Counted from the first letter of the stretch, positions 24,250 to 34,031 are shown. The stretch is 64,000 nucleotides of DNA from Rhodococcus erythropolis NBRC 15567 (GCF_001552595.1 NZ_BCRM01000028.1:1-64000), one strand, 5' to 3'. Numbers and translations are program-made. The notes: a model not told the origin generated them from the sequence alone.

Positions 24250-25614
24250 TCAGTTCCCCTGTGCTGCAGTGCGAATAGCGGTCTCGAGGACGGTCAACGC
24301 GTCGTCGAGCAGCTCTTCGGAGATGACCAGCGGCGGGAGCAGACGGATGACGTTGCCGTAGGTACCGCAGGTGAGGATCACGACGCCGGCAGCGAGGCAT
24401 TCGGCGGCGATCTTCTTGGTGATATCGGCGTCCGGCTCCTGCCCACCGGGCTTGACCAGCTCGATGGCGAGCATGGCGCCGCGACCGCGAACGTCACCGA
24501 TGACGTCGAGTTCCTTTGCCAGTGCGTTCATTCGGCCGACGACGGTCGACTCGATGGTGCGTGCGCGGCCACAGAGGTCGAGCTCGCGCATCTGGTCGAT
24601 GGACGCCAATGCAGCGGCGCAGGCGACGGGGTTACCGCCGTAGGTGCCACCGAGGCCGCCGGGGTGGACGGCGTCGATGAGCTCGGCGCGGCCCGTGACA
24701 GCGGCGAGCGGCATGCCGCCTGCGATGCCCTTGGCGAGAGTGACCAGGTCGGGGACGATGCCCTCGTGATCGCTGGCGAACCAGGCGCCGGTACGAGCGA
24801 AGCCTGCCTGAACCTCGTCGGCGATGAAGACGACGCCGTTCTCCTTGGCCCACGCGACGAGCGTCGGGAGGAATCCTTCTGCGGGAACGATGAATCCGCC
24901 CTCGCCCTGAATGGGCTCGATGAGGATGGCGGCCGTGTTGGCAGCACCGACCTGCTTCTCGATCATCGTGATGGCGCGCTGTGCGGCCTGCTCACCCGTG
25001 ATCTTGGAGCCGTCGACGTTGAGGCCCTCGCGGTACGGGTAGGACATCGGGACGCGGTAGACCTCGGGGGCGAACGGACCGAAGCCGCTCTTGTACGGCA
25101 TGGACTTCGATGTCAGTGCCATCGTGAGGTTGGTGCGGCCGTGGTACGCGTGGTCGAAGACGACGACTGCGTCGCGACCGGTTGCGTGACGGGCGATCTT
25201 GACGGCGTTCTCGACGGCTTCTGCGCCGGAGTTGAACAGCACGGAACGCTTCTCGTGGTCACCGGGGGTGAGCTCGGCGAGACGCTCGGCGACCTCGACG
25301 TAGCCCTCGTACGGAGCGACCATGAAACAGGTGTGGGTGAAGTGCGCGACCTGATCCTGAACTGCGGACACGACGGCCGGGTTGGAAGCACCGACGCTGG
25401 TCACCGCGATACCGGCACCGAGGTCGATCAGCGAGTTGCCGTCGACGTCGACGATGACTCCGCCGTCTGCGTCGGCGACGTAGACCGGGAGGGTGGATGC
25501 GACGCCGGCGCCGACGACCTTCTTACGGCGTTCGGCGAGCGCAGCCGAGCGCGGGCCCGGGAACTCCGTGACGATGCGACGCTCCTGCGGAAGCCGGTAT
25601 TCGATTGCACTCAT
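24250..25614 (-). CDS. gabT: 4-aminobutyrate-2-oxoglutarate transaminase
   Basis: 454 residues from ATG 25614 (GAGGGTGG upstream); the frame to 25722 lacks a start signal and would cover the regulator's promoter. Class III aminotransferase features: NSGAEAVENAVKIAR, the FDHAYHGRTNLTMALT block, FIADEVQAGFARTG, and the PLP lysine in LVTLAKGIAGGMP. It moves the amino group of GABA, or of 5-aminovalerate, to 2-oxoglutarate. It is divergent from the PucR-type regulator. Confidence 0.94.
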   Translation of the reverse strand: MSAIEYRLPQERRIVTEFPGPRSAALAERRKKVVGAGVASTLPVYVADADGGVIVDVDGNSLIDLGAGIAVTSVGASNPAVVSAVQDQVAHFTHTCFMVAPYEGYVEVAERLAELTPGDHEKRSVLFNSGAEAVENAVKIARHATGRDAVVVFDHAYHGRTNLTMALTSKSMPYKSGFGPFAPEVYRVPMSYPYREGLNVDGSKITGEQAAQRAITMIEKQVGAANTAAILIEPIQGEGGFIVPAEGFLPTLVAWAKENGVVFIADEVQAGFARTGAWFASDHEGIVPDLVTLAKGIAGGMPLAAVTGRAELIDAVHPGGLGGTYGGNPVACAAALASIDQMRELDLCGRARTIESTVVGRMNALAKELDVIGDVRGRGAMLAIELVKPGGQEPDADITKKIAAECLAAGVVILTCGTYGNVIRLLPPLVISEELLDDALTVLETAIRTAAQGN

Positions 25615-25742
25615 GTGACCACCCTCTCGGTTGTGTATTGCATTCGAGTATGCGACGCGCGAAGCATCGCAAGCACTGCCGAAATGGATACCCGAAGCTT
25701 CAGGGCTACTCCATATCGGCAACGACAGCTAGCCTTGATCAG

Positions 25743-27260
25743 GTGACGGTTCCGATCTCGTGGCTCTTGCGCCAGAAACACCTCTCGCTGGCTCTGCTCA
25801 CCGACCGAGCAGCTGCCACCCACCCCGTCACGTTTGCACAGGCCACAGAGCTGACGGACCCCACCCCGTGGCTTTCCGGCGGCGAATTGGTGCTCACCAC
25901 CGGGCTGGCACTGGTGGGCGCGGACGCCACCGACTACAGCGAGTACATCGACCGTCTGGCCGCCGCAGAAGTATCGGCTCTGGGTTTCGGGACCGGCCTT
26001 TCCCACGAGAGTGTGCCCGCAGACCTGATTGCCGCCGCCCGCAGTCGCGGGCTCCCCCTGCTGGAAGTGCCGTTCACGACCCCGTTCGCGGCGGTCACGC
26101 GCGCGGTGATGACCCGTCTGAGCCAGCAGGAATACGAATCGGTACTCCGCGCGGCAGAAGTACAGACACGCATCACCCGCGTTGCGCTGCGCGGTGGCGT
26201 GTCGGCGATCGTGCGTGAACTGGCCACGGCCACAAAAACTTCGGTGGCGTTTGTCGGTGATCGGATCACCGCGGTGCATCCGGCAAACCAGAAGTCGTTG
26301 ATCACCGAGGTTCGCGCGGTCTCGGCCACCACCCGCGATCCCAACGCTCCGGCGTCGATCTCGCAGAGCACACCCGAACGGACGCTGACACTGTCCCCCG
26401 TCGGCGTCACCGACAGTTGGCACGGCTACCTCGCCATGGCGGGCGCCGGGCCCCTGAGCAATATCGACAGAGTGTTGCTCGGGCATGCGGTCTCGCTGCT
26501 CACTCTCGAACTCGAGAAACCGGTTCGACTACGGGCCGAGCGAACTCGACTCAACGCCATGGCTTTCGGGCTCTTACTCGACGGCCGAATCCCCGAGGAC
26601 GGTGTGCCGTCGTACTTGGACGAAGCGAGCGATACGCACGGCAATGTCCGTGTCGTCCACGTTCGCGGATCCGGACTCGGCCCTGTTCTTCGCGAACTCG
26701 ACAACGCTCTCGCGCGAGCAGGCCGGCCGTTGTTCGCGCAATCCGAGGACGGTTCGCTGACCGTCCTCCTTCGCGGAACCGACACAATCGACACTGCCAA
26801 AACACTACTGGCGCAGCTCTCCCCCACCGAGGCGAAGACGGTGCGGGCCGGAATCAGCACCCCTCACCGTCTTCTGGACGCACCGCGCGCACTCGTCCAG
26901 GCCCGCGCCGCGGCCAATCTCACGACGGCCACTGCCCGCATTCTCGAGTTCGACGCTCTGAGTGGTTCGACGATTCTGGCATCCGAGCCTGCCCGTGAGG
27001 CACTGATCGCAATGGCTGCGGACACCATCCCGGTGCTGACGGAACACGACCAGGCACACGGGACCGCGCTGGTCGCGTCTTTGCGCGCCTATCTCGAGGC
27101 AAACGGCCAATGGGAATCGGCCGCAGCCGAACTCGGTGTTCATCGGCACACCCTCCGAGGTCGCATCGCACGCATCGAGGAACTGCTGCAATGCGACCTC
27201 GGACAGGCCAGGGTCAGAGCCGAACTGCTGCTATCGCTACTCGCCTGGGAGGGTCGCTGA
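25743..27260 (+). CDS. PucR family regulator, GabR-like activator of gabTD
   Basis: 505 residues from GTG 25743. The N-terminal PucR sensory domain (about 1-130: TDPTPWLSGGELVLTTGLAL, split as TDPTPWLSGGELVL and TTGLAL, then SRGLPLLEVPFTTPFA) is followed by a GGDEF-like central region. A C-terminal HTH_30 domain ends it (ESAAAELGVHRHTLRGRIARIEELL region). A PucR-type GabR activates gabTDP in Corynebacterium glutamicum, and the divergent position here suggests the same job. Its end overlaps the convergent glutamate dehydrogenase gene by 24 bases. Confidence 0.88.
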   Translation: MTVPISWLLRQKHLSLALLTDRAAATHPVTFAQATELTDPTPWLSGGELVLTTGLALVGADATDYSEYIDRLAAAEVSALGFGTGLSHESVPADLIAAARSRGLPLLEVPFTTPFAAVTRAVMTRLSQQEYESVLRAAEVQTRITRVALRGGVSAIVRELATATKTSVAFVGDRITAVHPANQKSLITEVRAVSATTRDPNAPASISQSTPERTLTLSPVGVTDSWHGYLAMAGAGPLSNIDRVLLGHAVSLLTLELEKPVRLRAERTRLNAMAFGLLLDGRIPEDGVPSYLDEASDTHGNVRVVHVRGSGLGPVLRELDNALARAGRPLFAQSEDGSLTVLLRGTDTIDTAKTLLAQLSPTEAKTVRAGISTPHRLLDAPRALVQARAAANLTTATARILEFDALSGSTILASEPAREALIAMAADTIPVLTEHDQAHGTALVASLRAYLEANGQWESAAAELGVHRHTLRGRIARIEELLQCDLGQARVRAELLLSLLAWEGR

Positions 27261-30200
27261 ACGCTCCGCGGCGTGCACCGAAGCGAAACTGGACGCACCG
27301 CGAACGAGTAGTTCGAGTTCGGCGTCGACCGTGCAGAGACGGGCGGTGTCCAGCGCTCCACTGCGGCTCACGCTCGACATCAAAGCCGTGAACCGGCGCA
27401 CCGCTTGCGGATTGGCGGCGGTCCACAACTCGACGACCTCCGGAATACCTTCCCCGAGCGCTCCGGACACGAGGTCCGCGAAACGCGCCGTCAACCTGGC
27501 GTGGACGGCAGCGCTGCCCATGACCTCCCAATGCGAGGCACCGACGGCAACGTCGACGCCCCCGAGAACATCGCCCAGATCGAGGGTGTCGGAGAGTTCC
27601 CGGTAGATCGCAGCCGCGGCCTGAACCGTCGTATTCTCCTGCAAAGCAATGTCAGCCAGGGCGAGCGCCCCGAAAGACGCCTCGATGCGGTCGCTGGCCG
27701 ACAGCCCTTCGGTGAGAGCCCGCACCGGCGCGGCCCATCGATCGATGTCGGCTCGCGGGTTCACGGTGAACCGGCCGGCTGCTCCCGGACGACGCAACAC
27801 CCAGCTCATCTCGGATTCCAACAACTGCTGCAAGCGATCGAGAGCCTGCAACTGCTCGGTGGCGCGCAGCTCAGAGTTCAAGATCTCGCGCCGAAGTTCC
27901 TCGGTGCCGAGCACTTCGCTGACCACTGCGTAGGCCAGAGCCGCTTCCGGACTGTGGACTCCGAGGTGTTCCTCCAGCCGGAACAGCACGCCGGGTCCGA
28001 CGCGGTTGACCAGTTCGTCGACCACCGAGGTGATGATGATGTCGCGGCCCAACCGATGTGCGCGGACCGCGTCCGGTGCTGCCTCGACGACGGAGAGCGG
28101 GAAGTACTGCGGGAGACGATCGGCGAAGATCTGATTGTCCGGGACGGTCGACGCCCCCAATTCCGCCGTCAGCACGTTCTTCGACTGCGCCACCAGCACA
28201 GCAAGTTCCGGACGGAGTAGGCCCTGCCCGGCTCGCGCCCTGACCGCCAGCGCCTTGGCGTCCGGCAATGATTCTTCGAGGCGCTTCATCGCGCCCGCCG
28301 AGACCAGGTTCTCGATCAACCGTTCGTGCTGATCGAGTAGGGCGGGAGCGCGGTGCTCGGCCAGGCTGATCGCGAGGGTCTGATCTTCACTGGCCTCGAG
28401 TACCGATGCGGCTACCTCGTCCTGGGCCGCCGCAAGTAGTTCATTGCGCGAGGTCGCGTCCAACTCTGCGAGTGCGATCTTGATGTTGACCTCACGGTCC
28501 GAGGTAGCCACGCCTGCCGCGTTGTCGATGAAGTCGGCGTTGATTCGTCCTCCGCCAGCGGCATATTCGATGCGGGCACGCTGGGTGAAACCCAGGTTGC
28601 CGCCCTCACCCACCACGGTTGCACGCAACTCGTCAGCGCTGACGCGAACTGCGTCGTTGGACGGATCGGCCGCGTCGACGTTGCTTTCGGTCGACGCCTT
28701 CACGTAGGTACCGACGCCGCCATTCCACAACAGGTCCACCGGAGCGCACAGGATCGCTCGGATCAGTTCCTGCGGAGTCAGCTTCTCCTCGGTGATACCG
28801 AGGACCTGACGCGCCTCGAGCGGGAGGCGGATCGACTTCGCGCTACGTGGCCAGACGCCACCGCCAGGCGACATCACGGTGCGGTCGAAGTCGTCCCAGG
28901 ACGAGCGCGGCACGGTGAAGAGGCGAGCGCGTTCGGCAAACGTCGTCTCGGTGTCGGGGTTCGGGTCGATGAAGATGTGGCGGTGATCGAATGCCGCGAC
29001 CAGACGGATCTTGTGCGAGAGCAACATTCCGTTACCGAACACATCGCCGGACATGTCACCGATGCCCGCGACGGTGAACGGATCGGTGTCGACATCGAGG
29101 TCGCGCTCGGCGAAGTGGCGTCGAACCGCTACCCAGGCGCCGCGAGCGGTGATGCCCATCGCCTTGTGGTCGTAGCCGGCCGAACCGCCGGAAGCAAAAG
29201 CGTCGCCGAGCCAGAAACCACGCTCGACGGCGATGCCGTTCGCGACGTCGGAGAACCGTGCGGTCCCCTTGTCCGCCGCCACGACGAGGTAGGAGTCTTC
29301 ACCGTCGTACTCGATTATTTCTGCCGGGTGCACCGCTGCGCCGTCGACGATGTTGTCCACCACGTCCAGCAAGCCGCGGATGAAGGTGCTGTACGACTCC
29401 TGCACCTGCGCCGGGGTCGGTGACGACGTGCCCCGAACCACGAACGCACCCTTGGCTCCCGAGGGAACGATCGGCGAATTCTTCACGCTCTGGGTCTTCA
29501 TCAGACTCAGAGCCTCGGTGCGGAAGTCCTCGTATCGATCCGACCAACGCAGGCCACCACGCGCGACGGAGGAGCTACGCAGATGCACGCCTTCGACATT
29601 GGGTGCGCTGACGTAGATCTCGCGGAAAGGAACTGTCTTCTGCGGGGTGGAGAGCAACTGCGAGTCGATCTTGAACGACGCGTACGGCAGCGGCTCGCCG
29701 GCCTCACCGCGCAGGTACCAGTTGGTGCGCAGAGTCGCCTGCAAGAATGAACGCACACCGCGCAAGACGCGATCCTCGTCGAGAGTGTCTGCACCGTCGA
29801 CTGATTCGTCGATGGCCGCCGCCGCGGTGGCCACGGCCGTCTCACGCGAACCTGCTACTGCGGGATCGAAACGCGCGGTGAAGAGTTCGATTGCCTGCCG
29901 TACGAAGAGCGGCTTCGCTGCCAACACTCCGACGATGTAGCTCTCGGACAACCCGATACGAGCCTGAGCGAGGAAACGGCACGCAGCGCGCAGCAACTCT
30001 GCGTCGCGCCACGTGATGTCTGCTCGTCCGATCAGACTGGAGAATGCGTCCATCCGGGTCTGTCCGGCGATGACGGCTTCGAAGGCGTCCGCCATCTTCT
30101 CGAGCGCACTGCCGTCGAAGGTGCTCGGCTCGAAGGTGAAGTAGTGTGCCGAACCCAGAACGGTCGGAAGCGGGCGGTGCGTCGAAACTCGGAGTCCGAG

Positions 30201-30458
30201 GGACTCGAAGTTCTCGCACAGATCGGAGAGGGAGGGTTCTCCGGACGGCCACAGCACCACACAGGTCAGATCGTCACTGTTCAGGGCACCGCTGTTCAAG
30301 TCGTCGCTGTTCAAGTCGTCGCCCTGACGGAAGACGAGTCGCTGGCCCGCTGCTGCCAATTCGGCGACCAGTTCGAGCGCCGGGTCACCGGATCGATCAC
30401 CGCCCGCGGGTCTCGATTCTGCAGCTGCGGTCTTGGTCGCCGATGATGTGCTCGCCAT
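27237..30458 (-). CDS. gdh: NAD-dependent glutamate dehydrogenase, shorter large-type form
   Basis: 1073 residues, about 115 kDa, clearly shorter than the 1600-residue form common in actinobacteria because the N-terminal ACT-like regions are reduced. Conserved parts: VHLRSSSVARGGLRWSDRYEDFRTE region, NSPIVPSGAKGAFVVRG, GIGDMSGDVFGNGML, and GGVGTYVKAS. It releases ammonium from glutamate to give 2-oxoglutarate, which would recycle the amino acceptor of GabT. AGGAGGG lies eight bases before the ATG. Near the N-terminus three 15-bp repeats encode an NSDDL-type peptide run. Confidence 0.9.
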   Translation of the reverse strand: MASTSSATKTAAAESRPAGGDRSGDPALELVAELAAAGQRLVFRQGDDLNSDDLNSGALNSDDLTCVVLWPSGEPSLSDLCENFESLGLRVSTHRPLPTVLGSAHYFTFEPSTFDGSALEKMADAFEAVIAGQTRMDAFSSLIGRADITWRDAELLRAACRFLAQARIGLSESYIVGVLAAKPLFVRQAIELFTARFDPAVAGSRETAVATAAAAIDESVDGADTLDEDRVLRGVRSFLQATLRTNWYLRGEAGEPLPYASFKIDSQLLSTPQKTVPFREIYVSAPNVEGVHLRSSSVARGGLRWSDRYEDFRTEALSLMKTQSVKNSPIVPSGAKGAFVVRGTSSPTPAQVQESYSTFIRGLLDVVDNIVDGAAVHPAEIIEYDGEDSYLVVAADKGTARFSDVANGIAVERGFWLGDAFASGGSAGYDHKAMGITARGAWVAVRRHFAERDLDVDTDPFTVAGIGDMSGDVFGNGMLLSHKIRLVAAFDHRHIFIDPNPDTETTFAERARLFTVPRSSWDDFDRTVMSPGGGVWPRSAKSIRLPLEARQVLGITEEKLTPQELIRAILCAPVDLLWNGGVGTYVKASTESNVDAADPSNDAVRVSADELRATVVGEGGNLGFTQRARIEYAAGGGRINADFIDNAAGVATSDREVNIKIALAELDATSRNELLAAAQDEVAASVLEASEDQTLAISLAEHRAPALLDQHERLIENLVSAGAMKRLEESLPDAKALAVRARAGQGLLRPELAVLVAQSKNVLTAELGASTVPDNQIFADRLPQYFPLSVVEAAPDAVRAHRLGRDIIITSVVDELVNRVGPGVLFRLEEHLGVHSPEAALAYAVVSEVLGTEELRREILNSELRATEQLQALDRLQQLLESEMSWVLRRPGAAGRFTVNPRADIDRWAAPVRALTEGLSASDRIEASFGALALADIALQENTTVQAAAAIYRELSDTLDLGDVLGGVDVAVGASHWEVMGSAAVHARLTARFADLVSGALGEGIPEVVELWTAANPQAVRRFTALMSSVSRSGALDTARLCTVDAELELLVRGASSFASVHAAERSATLPGE
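30277..30321. repeat. Three tandem 15-bp repeats in the glutamate dehydrogenase gene
   Basis: Copies at 30277-30291, 30292-30306 and 30307-30321; the last two are identical (CTGTTCAAGTCGTCG) and the first is degenerate. They keep frame and encode LNSDD/LNSGA units at about residues 46-60, so the number of units can change without breaking the gene. Confidence 0.85.
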
Positions 30459-30524
30459 TGAACACCCTCCTGGAAATTATTGGATCCGAACACTTTCCAG
30501 TGTTGCGTGGATCACCGGAAAGAG

Positions 30525-30564
30525 GTCGTGCCCGATAGGAGTACCAACCCCCATCGGGCACGAC
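30525..30564 (-). terminator. Hairpin after the monooxygenase gene
   Basis: A perfect 12-bp stem (30525-30536 with 30553-30564) sits just after the stop of the leftward monooxygenase gene and before the glutamate dehydrogenase start. There is only a weak T-run, so it may act as a terminator or as an mRNA-stabilising hairpin. Confidence 0.65.
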
Positions 30565-30585
30565 ATTTCGGCAGTTGCGGTGAGC

Positions 30586-32274
30586 TCAGTCGCCCAACCT
30601 GATCGGAGCGAGCTCCTCGAACACGTCGCCGGGTCCGGGATTCTCGGTAGGCGCAGCGCCGCCGAGATGGTTGACGACGCCCCATACCGCGTTGATCGCG
30701 GTCTGGATCGCGCCCTCGGCCCAGCCGGCAGTCCACGACACGTCGTCTCCGGCGAGGAAGATTCCCCGATGACGCGGTTCGAGATCATTCTGCACGAAGT
30801 GAGAGAACAGGCGCTCCTGGTACCGGTAGTGCCCCGGAAGGTTCGCCTTGAACGCACCCATGAAGTCGCGCTCGGTTTCCCACGACAGCGTCACCGGGCT
30901 CGAGATGATGTGGCTGCGGAAGTCCACGCCTGGGTAGATCTCTTCGAGAGAGCGCAGCATGATGTTCATGCGCTCGGTGGCGTCGAGCGCCAGCAGCTTC
31001 AGCGAATCGTCCGACCAGGTGTACGACAAGCAGATCAGGCCTGGCTTGCCCTCGCCTTGATCGAGCAGGTAGGTGCCGCGACTCATACGGTCGGTCAGTG
31101 TCATCGACACCGAATCACGGCCGGTCACGGGGTCCTTGTCCTTCCAGAACGGGCGGTCGACGAGAACGAACACCTTGGTCGAACCCATGTAGTGAGTTCG
31201 CTCGATCGCAGTCCAGTGGTCGATCGGGAACAGATCGTCGTCACACCTGATGTTGTTCAGCAGCATCCAACTCTGCACTGTCACAACGGCACTCGCATAC
31301 GTGCGAATGAAACCTTCGGAGTCCGTCACCGTGATGTTGCCGGGCTCGGTACGCCGGAGTTCGGTGACGCGGGGACGCGTCTCGCCGTCGTTGAGCGAAG
31401 CGACCGTCGTACCGGCAGGCCAATGCGCCATGTGATCCGGGGCGCGGTTCCACAACCGCATCGGCAGCTGCTGCGATCCACCGACGATGCCGCGGTGGTC
31501 GTCGTCGGCGGCCGTGATGACCACACGAAGGATTTCGAGGATCGAGTTGGGGTAGTCGGTATCCCAACCACCCGTACCGAATCCGACCTGCCCGAACACT
31601 TCCCGCATGTGGAAGGACTTGAAGTGCTTCGACGCGGCGAGGAATCCGTAGAACGTCTGGTCGTCGTAGCGCACCACGAGGTCGTTCCAGATCCGCTTGA
31701 TCTCTGCGGTGTCGCGGTCACGAATGGCCTGCTGCAACGGAATCAGATCGGCATGCTCTTCGAGAGTGCGCTGCCAGGCCTGCGCCACCTCGGTGTAAAT
31801 CGGCGGCAGATCCTCGAGAGTGTGCGCGTAGTGGCTCTCACCCTTGAGATCGATGACGGTGCTCGGCGTGACCTCGGCAAGGGGATTCGGGAACTCCTCG
31901 GTCTGCAGACCCAGTTCGTTCAGATAGTGGAACAACGTCGTCGACGACGGTGGGAAACGCATTGCGCCCATCTCGGCGACAACCCCGGGGTGCCCGTCGA
32001 ACTCGACCGACCGCATCCGGCCACCGATCTGATCAGCTTCGTAGACAATCGGTTTGAGACCGACCTTGAGCAACTCGTAGGCCGCGATCATGCCGGAGAG
32101 TCCACCACCGATCACGGCAACTTCTGTACCCAGTGCCAGATCGGGCACCGAGCCGAGTCCCGCCGGACTGGAAACGTAGTCGTCGTACGGGAACGGAAAA
32201 TCCGGTCCGAACATCGTGAGGGGCGGCTGCTTGCCGGGTTCCGAGGAACTGTCCGGAGCTACTGGGATGGTCAT
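30586..32274 (-). CDS. Flavin-dependent L-amino-acid 2-monooxygenase (lysine/arginine type)
   Basis: 562 residues. The N-terminus has FGPDFPFPYDDY and HPAGLGS-like sequence, an ADP-binding VAVIGGGLSGMIAAYEL (about 52-68), EMGAMRFPPSS, REVFGQVGFGTGGWDTDYPNS (split as REVFGQVGFG and TGGWDTDYPNS), and NPGPGDVFEELAPI at the end. This layout follows the lysine 2-monooxygenase DavB closely as recalled; the same family contains arginine 2-monooxygenase. The reaction decarboxylates and oxidises the amino acid to an amide. The four-base overlap with the amidase gene and the divergent ureohydrolase favour arginine as substrate. Confidence 0.85.
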   Translation of the reverse strand: MTIPVAPDSSSEPGKQPPLTMFGPDFPFPYDDYVSSPAGLGSVPDLALGTEVAVIGGGLSGMIAAYELLKVGLKPIVYEADQIGGRMRSVEFDGHPGVVAEMGAMRFPPSSTTLFHYLNELGLQTEEFPNPLAEVTPSTVIDLKGESHYAHTLEDLPPIYTEVAQAWQRTLEEHADLIPLQQAIRDRDTAEIKRIWNDLVVRYDDQTFYGFLAASKHFKSFHMREVFGQVGFGTGGWDTDYPNSILEILRVVITAADDDHRGIVGGSQQLPMRLWNRAPDHMAHWPAGTTVASLNDGETRPRVTELRRTEPGNITVTDSEGFIRTYASAVVTVQSWMLLNNIRCDDDLFPIDHWTAIERTHYMGSTKVFVLVDRPFWKDKDPVTGRDSVSMTLTDRMSRGTYLLDQGEGKPGLICLSYTWSDDSLKLLALDATERMNIMLRSLEEIYPGVDFRSHIISSPVTLSWETERDFMGAFKANLPGHYRYQERLFSHFVQNDLEPRHRGIFLAGDDVSWTAGWAEGAIQTAINAVWGVVNHLGGAAPTENPGPGDVFEELAPIRLGD

Positions 32275-33116
32275 CTACGGTTCTCCTTGGAGACAGTCGT
32301 GACAGAAAGGTCTGGATACAGATCGAGGCGTCGATCGTCGAGATGCGTGTTGAGGGTGCGCGATTGCGAGACGGTGGCGGCGGCGATATCCGCGAAGAGC
32401 AATTCCTGGCCGCCCCCGGCCCGCGCCAACTCGGCACCGTCGGGTGCGATGGCGCACGAGAGACCGCAGTAGGTCAGCTCGGTTTCGGCGCCGCAGCGAT
32501 TGACGTAGGTGACAAACATCTGACTCTCGTATGCGCGGGCCGGAACCACTTGCTGCGCAATGTGTTCGTACGGAGTCATCAACCCCGTCGGCACGATGAG
32601 CCATTCGGTACCGGCGTCGGCATGGGCCCGAACCGCTTCGGGAAATTCCACGTCGTAGCAGATCAACAATCCGCAGCGGATGCCCTCGAAATCGAACCCG
32701 ACCACCAGGGTCTCACCTGGCCGGAAATGTTCGCGGTCGAGCGTGCCGAACAGGTGTGTCTTGCGGTAGTGCGCAAGCGAAGTGCCGTCGCGGTCCACCA
32801 CCTGCACGCTGTTGTAGACGTCTCCCCCGTCGAGTTCGGGGTAGCCGTAGACGACGGCGATGCCTGCACTGCGAGCAATCTCGGCGACGGAATCGAAGAT
32901 CGGGCCGTCGGCCGGTTCCGCGCGCAGCGACACCAGTTCGCCGATGTCGTAGCCGGTTGCGGACATCTCCGGCGTCAGCAGGATCTTCGCACCGGATGCC
33001 GCAGCCTCGCGGGCAGCGGTGTCGATTGCAGCGAGGTTGAACTCCACCGACGCAAAGGTGTCCGGGGTGGTGAGCGGACCTTGGAACAGGCCAACTCGAA
33101 CTGAATCGACATGCAT
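32271..33116 (-). CDS. Nitrilase-superfamily amidase, partner of the monooxygenase
   Basis: 281 residues from ATG 33116, AAGGAG upstream. The catalytic triad of carbon-nitrogen hydrolases is visible: Glu in LLTPEMSATGYDI, Lys in YRKTHLFG, Cys in GLLICYDVEFPE. Strong general likeness to DavA (5-aminovaleramidase). It would hydrolyse the amide made by the adjacent monooxygenase: 4-guanidinobutyramide if arginine is the substrate, 5-aminovaleramide if lysine is. The stop overlaps the monooxygenase ATG (ATGA), so the two are translationally coupled. Confidence 0.87.
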   Translation of the reverse strand: MHVDSVRVGLFQGPLTTPDTFASVEFNLAAIDTAAREAAASGAKILLTPEMSATGYDIGELVSLRAEPADGPIFDSVAEIARSAGIAVVYGYPELDGGDVYNSVQVVDRDGTSLAHYRKTHLFGTLDREHFRPGETLVVGFDFEGIRCGLLICYDVEFPEAVRAHADAGTEWLIVPTGLMTPYEHIAQQVVPARAYESQMFVTYVNRCGAETELTYCGLSCAIAPDGAELARAGGGQELLFADIAAATVSQSRTLNTHLDDRRLDLYPDLSVTTVSKENRR

Positions 33117-33204
33117 GGTGCGCTCCTTCAGGAGTTCCGTGACGCCAATTTTCGACGGTGTGTGTGACGGGGACAACTACCAGCGTGACGGGTGCCGCCA
33201 ATCA

Positions 33205-33224
33205 TGTCAACTCTTGTTTCCTGA
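33205..33224 (-). promoter_or_regulatory. Shared promoter/operator motif before the amidase operon
   Basis: Read on the minus strand this is TCAGGAAACAAGAGTTGACA; the last six bases form a perfect -35 pointing at the amidase gene. The same motif, 18 of 20 identical, precedes the divergent ureohydrolase. The probable binder is the XRE-cupin regulator encoded between them. Confidence 0.65.
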
Positions 33225-33249
33225 GAATCAACATTCACGGATTCGTGTC

Positions 33250-33885
33250 TCACGAAGGCGACGCGCGTGGCCCTTCCGGCAATGCCGGATTCAAGACCCA
33301 CAGAACCTTCGCCAGAACCGAGCCTTCGGCCTGAAAACTATGGTTGTGCGTCGGCGTGAATGTGAAGGAATCGCCCGCCGCAAGCACGACGTCTTCGGCA
33401 TCGACGGCCTCACCGTTCGGATCCGTCCGACCGCCCTCGAACGAGACCCGCAAGCCGCCCTCCAGCACGTGCACGAAGTTCACGTCGATCGGCAGACTGT
33501 AGAACTCCTGACCACTTCCGCCGCCTGGTTCCAGCTCGCCGAGCAGCACCTGAATTCGACGCTCGTTGGTAGGCGTGAGCAGGTACTCCGTCATCTTTTC
33601 GCCACCGAAGCTGATTTGCGGCATGGCGTCGGCGCGGACTACTTCACCGGCGGACGCATTCTCGAACAGGGATCCGACGGGGATCTCGAGCACCGCGCAC
33701 ACCTTGATCAGGGTCGCCACCGACGCGTTGACGTGATCGCGCTCGAGTTTCGAGAGATACCCCTTCGTCACACCACAGGCCTCGGCCAGGTCGTCGAGGG
33801 TCAACCGCTTCGATTGACGTGCCGCCTTGAGCCTCGCCCCGATGCGCGGTCCGACCGGCTCGACCGCTTCCTTCGCCTTGGCCAC
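33250..33885 (-). CDS. XRE family regulator with C-terminal cupin domain
   Basis: 211 residues from GTG 33885, chosen because AAGGAG lies eight bases before it; GTG 33894 overlaps that site. The HTH_3 domain covers about 14-70 ([20 protein letters not shown], then [13 protein letters not shown]). A cupin follows from about 100 ([34 protein letters not shown]). Such regulators bind small amines, amino acids or polyamines in the cupin. Encoded between the amidase operon and the ureohydrolase gene, it is the likely controller of both. Confidence 0.88.
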   Translation of the reverse strand: MAKAKEAVEPVGPRIGARLKAARQSKRLTLDDLAEACGVTKGYLSKLERDHVNASVATLIKVCAVLEIPVGSLFENASAGEVVRADAMPQISFGGEKMTEYLLTPTNERRIQVLLGELEPGGGSGQEFYSLPIDVNFVHVLEGGLRVSFEGGRTDPNGEAVDAEDVVLAAGDSFTFTPTHNHSFQAEGSVLAKVLWVLNPALPEGPRASPS

Positions 33886-33918
33886 TGAACCCACTCCTTC
33901 ACGACCGCCGTGTCCCTT

Positions 33919-33938
33919 TCAGGAAACAGGGGTTGACA
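33919..33938 (+). promoter_or_regulatory. Shared promoter/operator motif before the ureohydrolase
   Basis: TCAGGAAACAGGGGTTGACA, again ending in a perfect -35 TTGACA, with CATACT as a possible -10 about 18-20 bases on. It matches the motif at 33205-33224 at 18 of 20 positions in the same orientation relative to its gene. Confidence 0.65.
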
Positions 33939-34031
33939 ACCGAGCCTCTTGAAGAAACCATACTTGCTCAGAGAGCTACATCACTGAAGGGCGCCCGGTG
34001 TGCGCCGAATCGAGAGCAGGGACCTCTGCAC

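Noticed and set aside
24190-25746. 518-codon plus-strand frame opposite gabT
   Set aside because: Antisense shadow of a well-supported aminotransferase gene.
30433-32472. 679-codon open frame on the plus strand opposite the monooxygenase
   Set aside because: It mirrors a clear flavoprotein gene; long antisense frames are common at this GC content and its residues match no domain.
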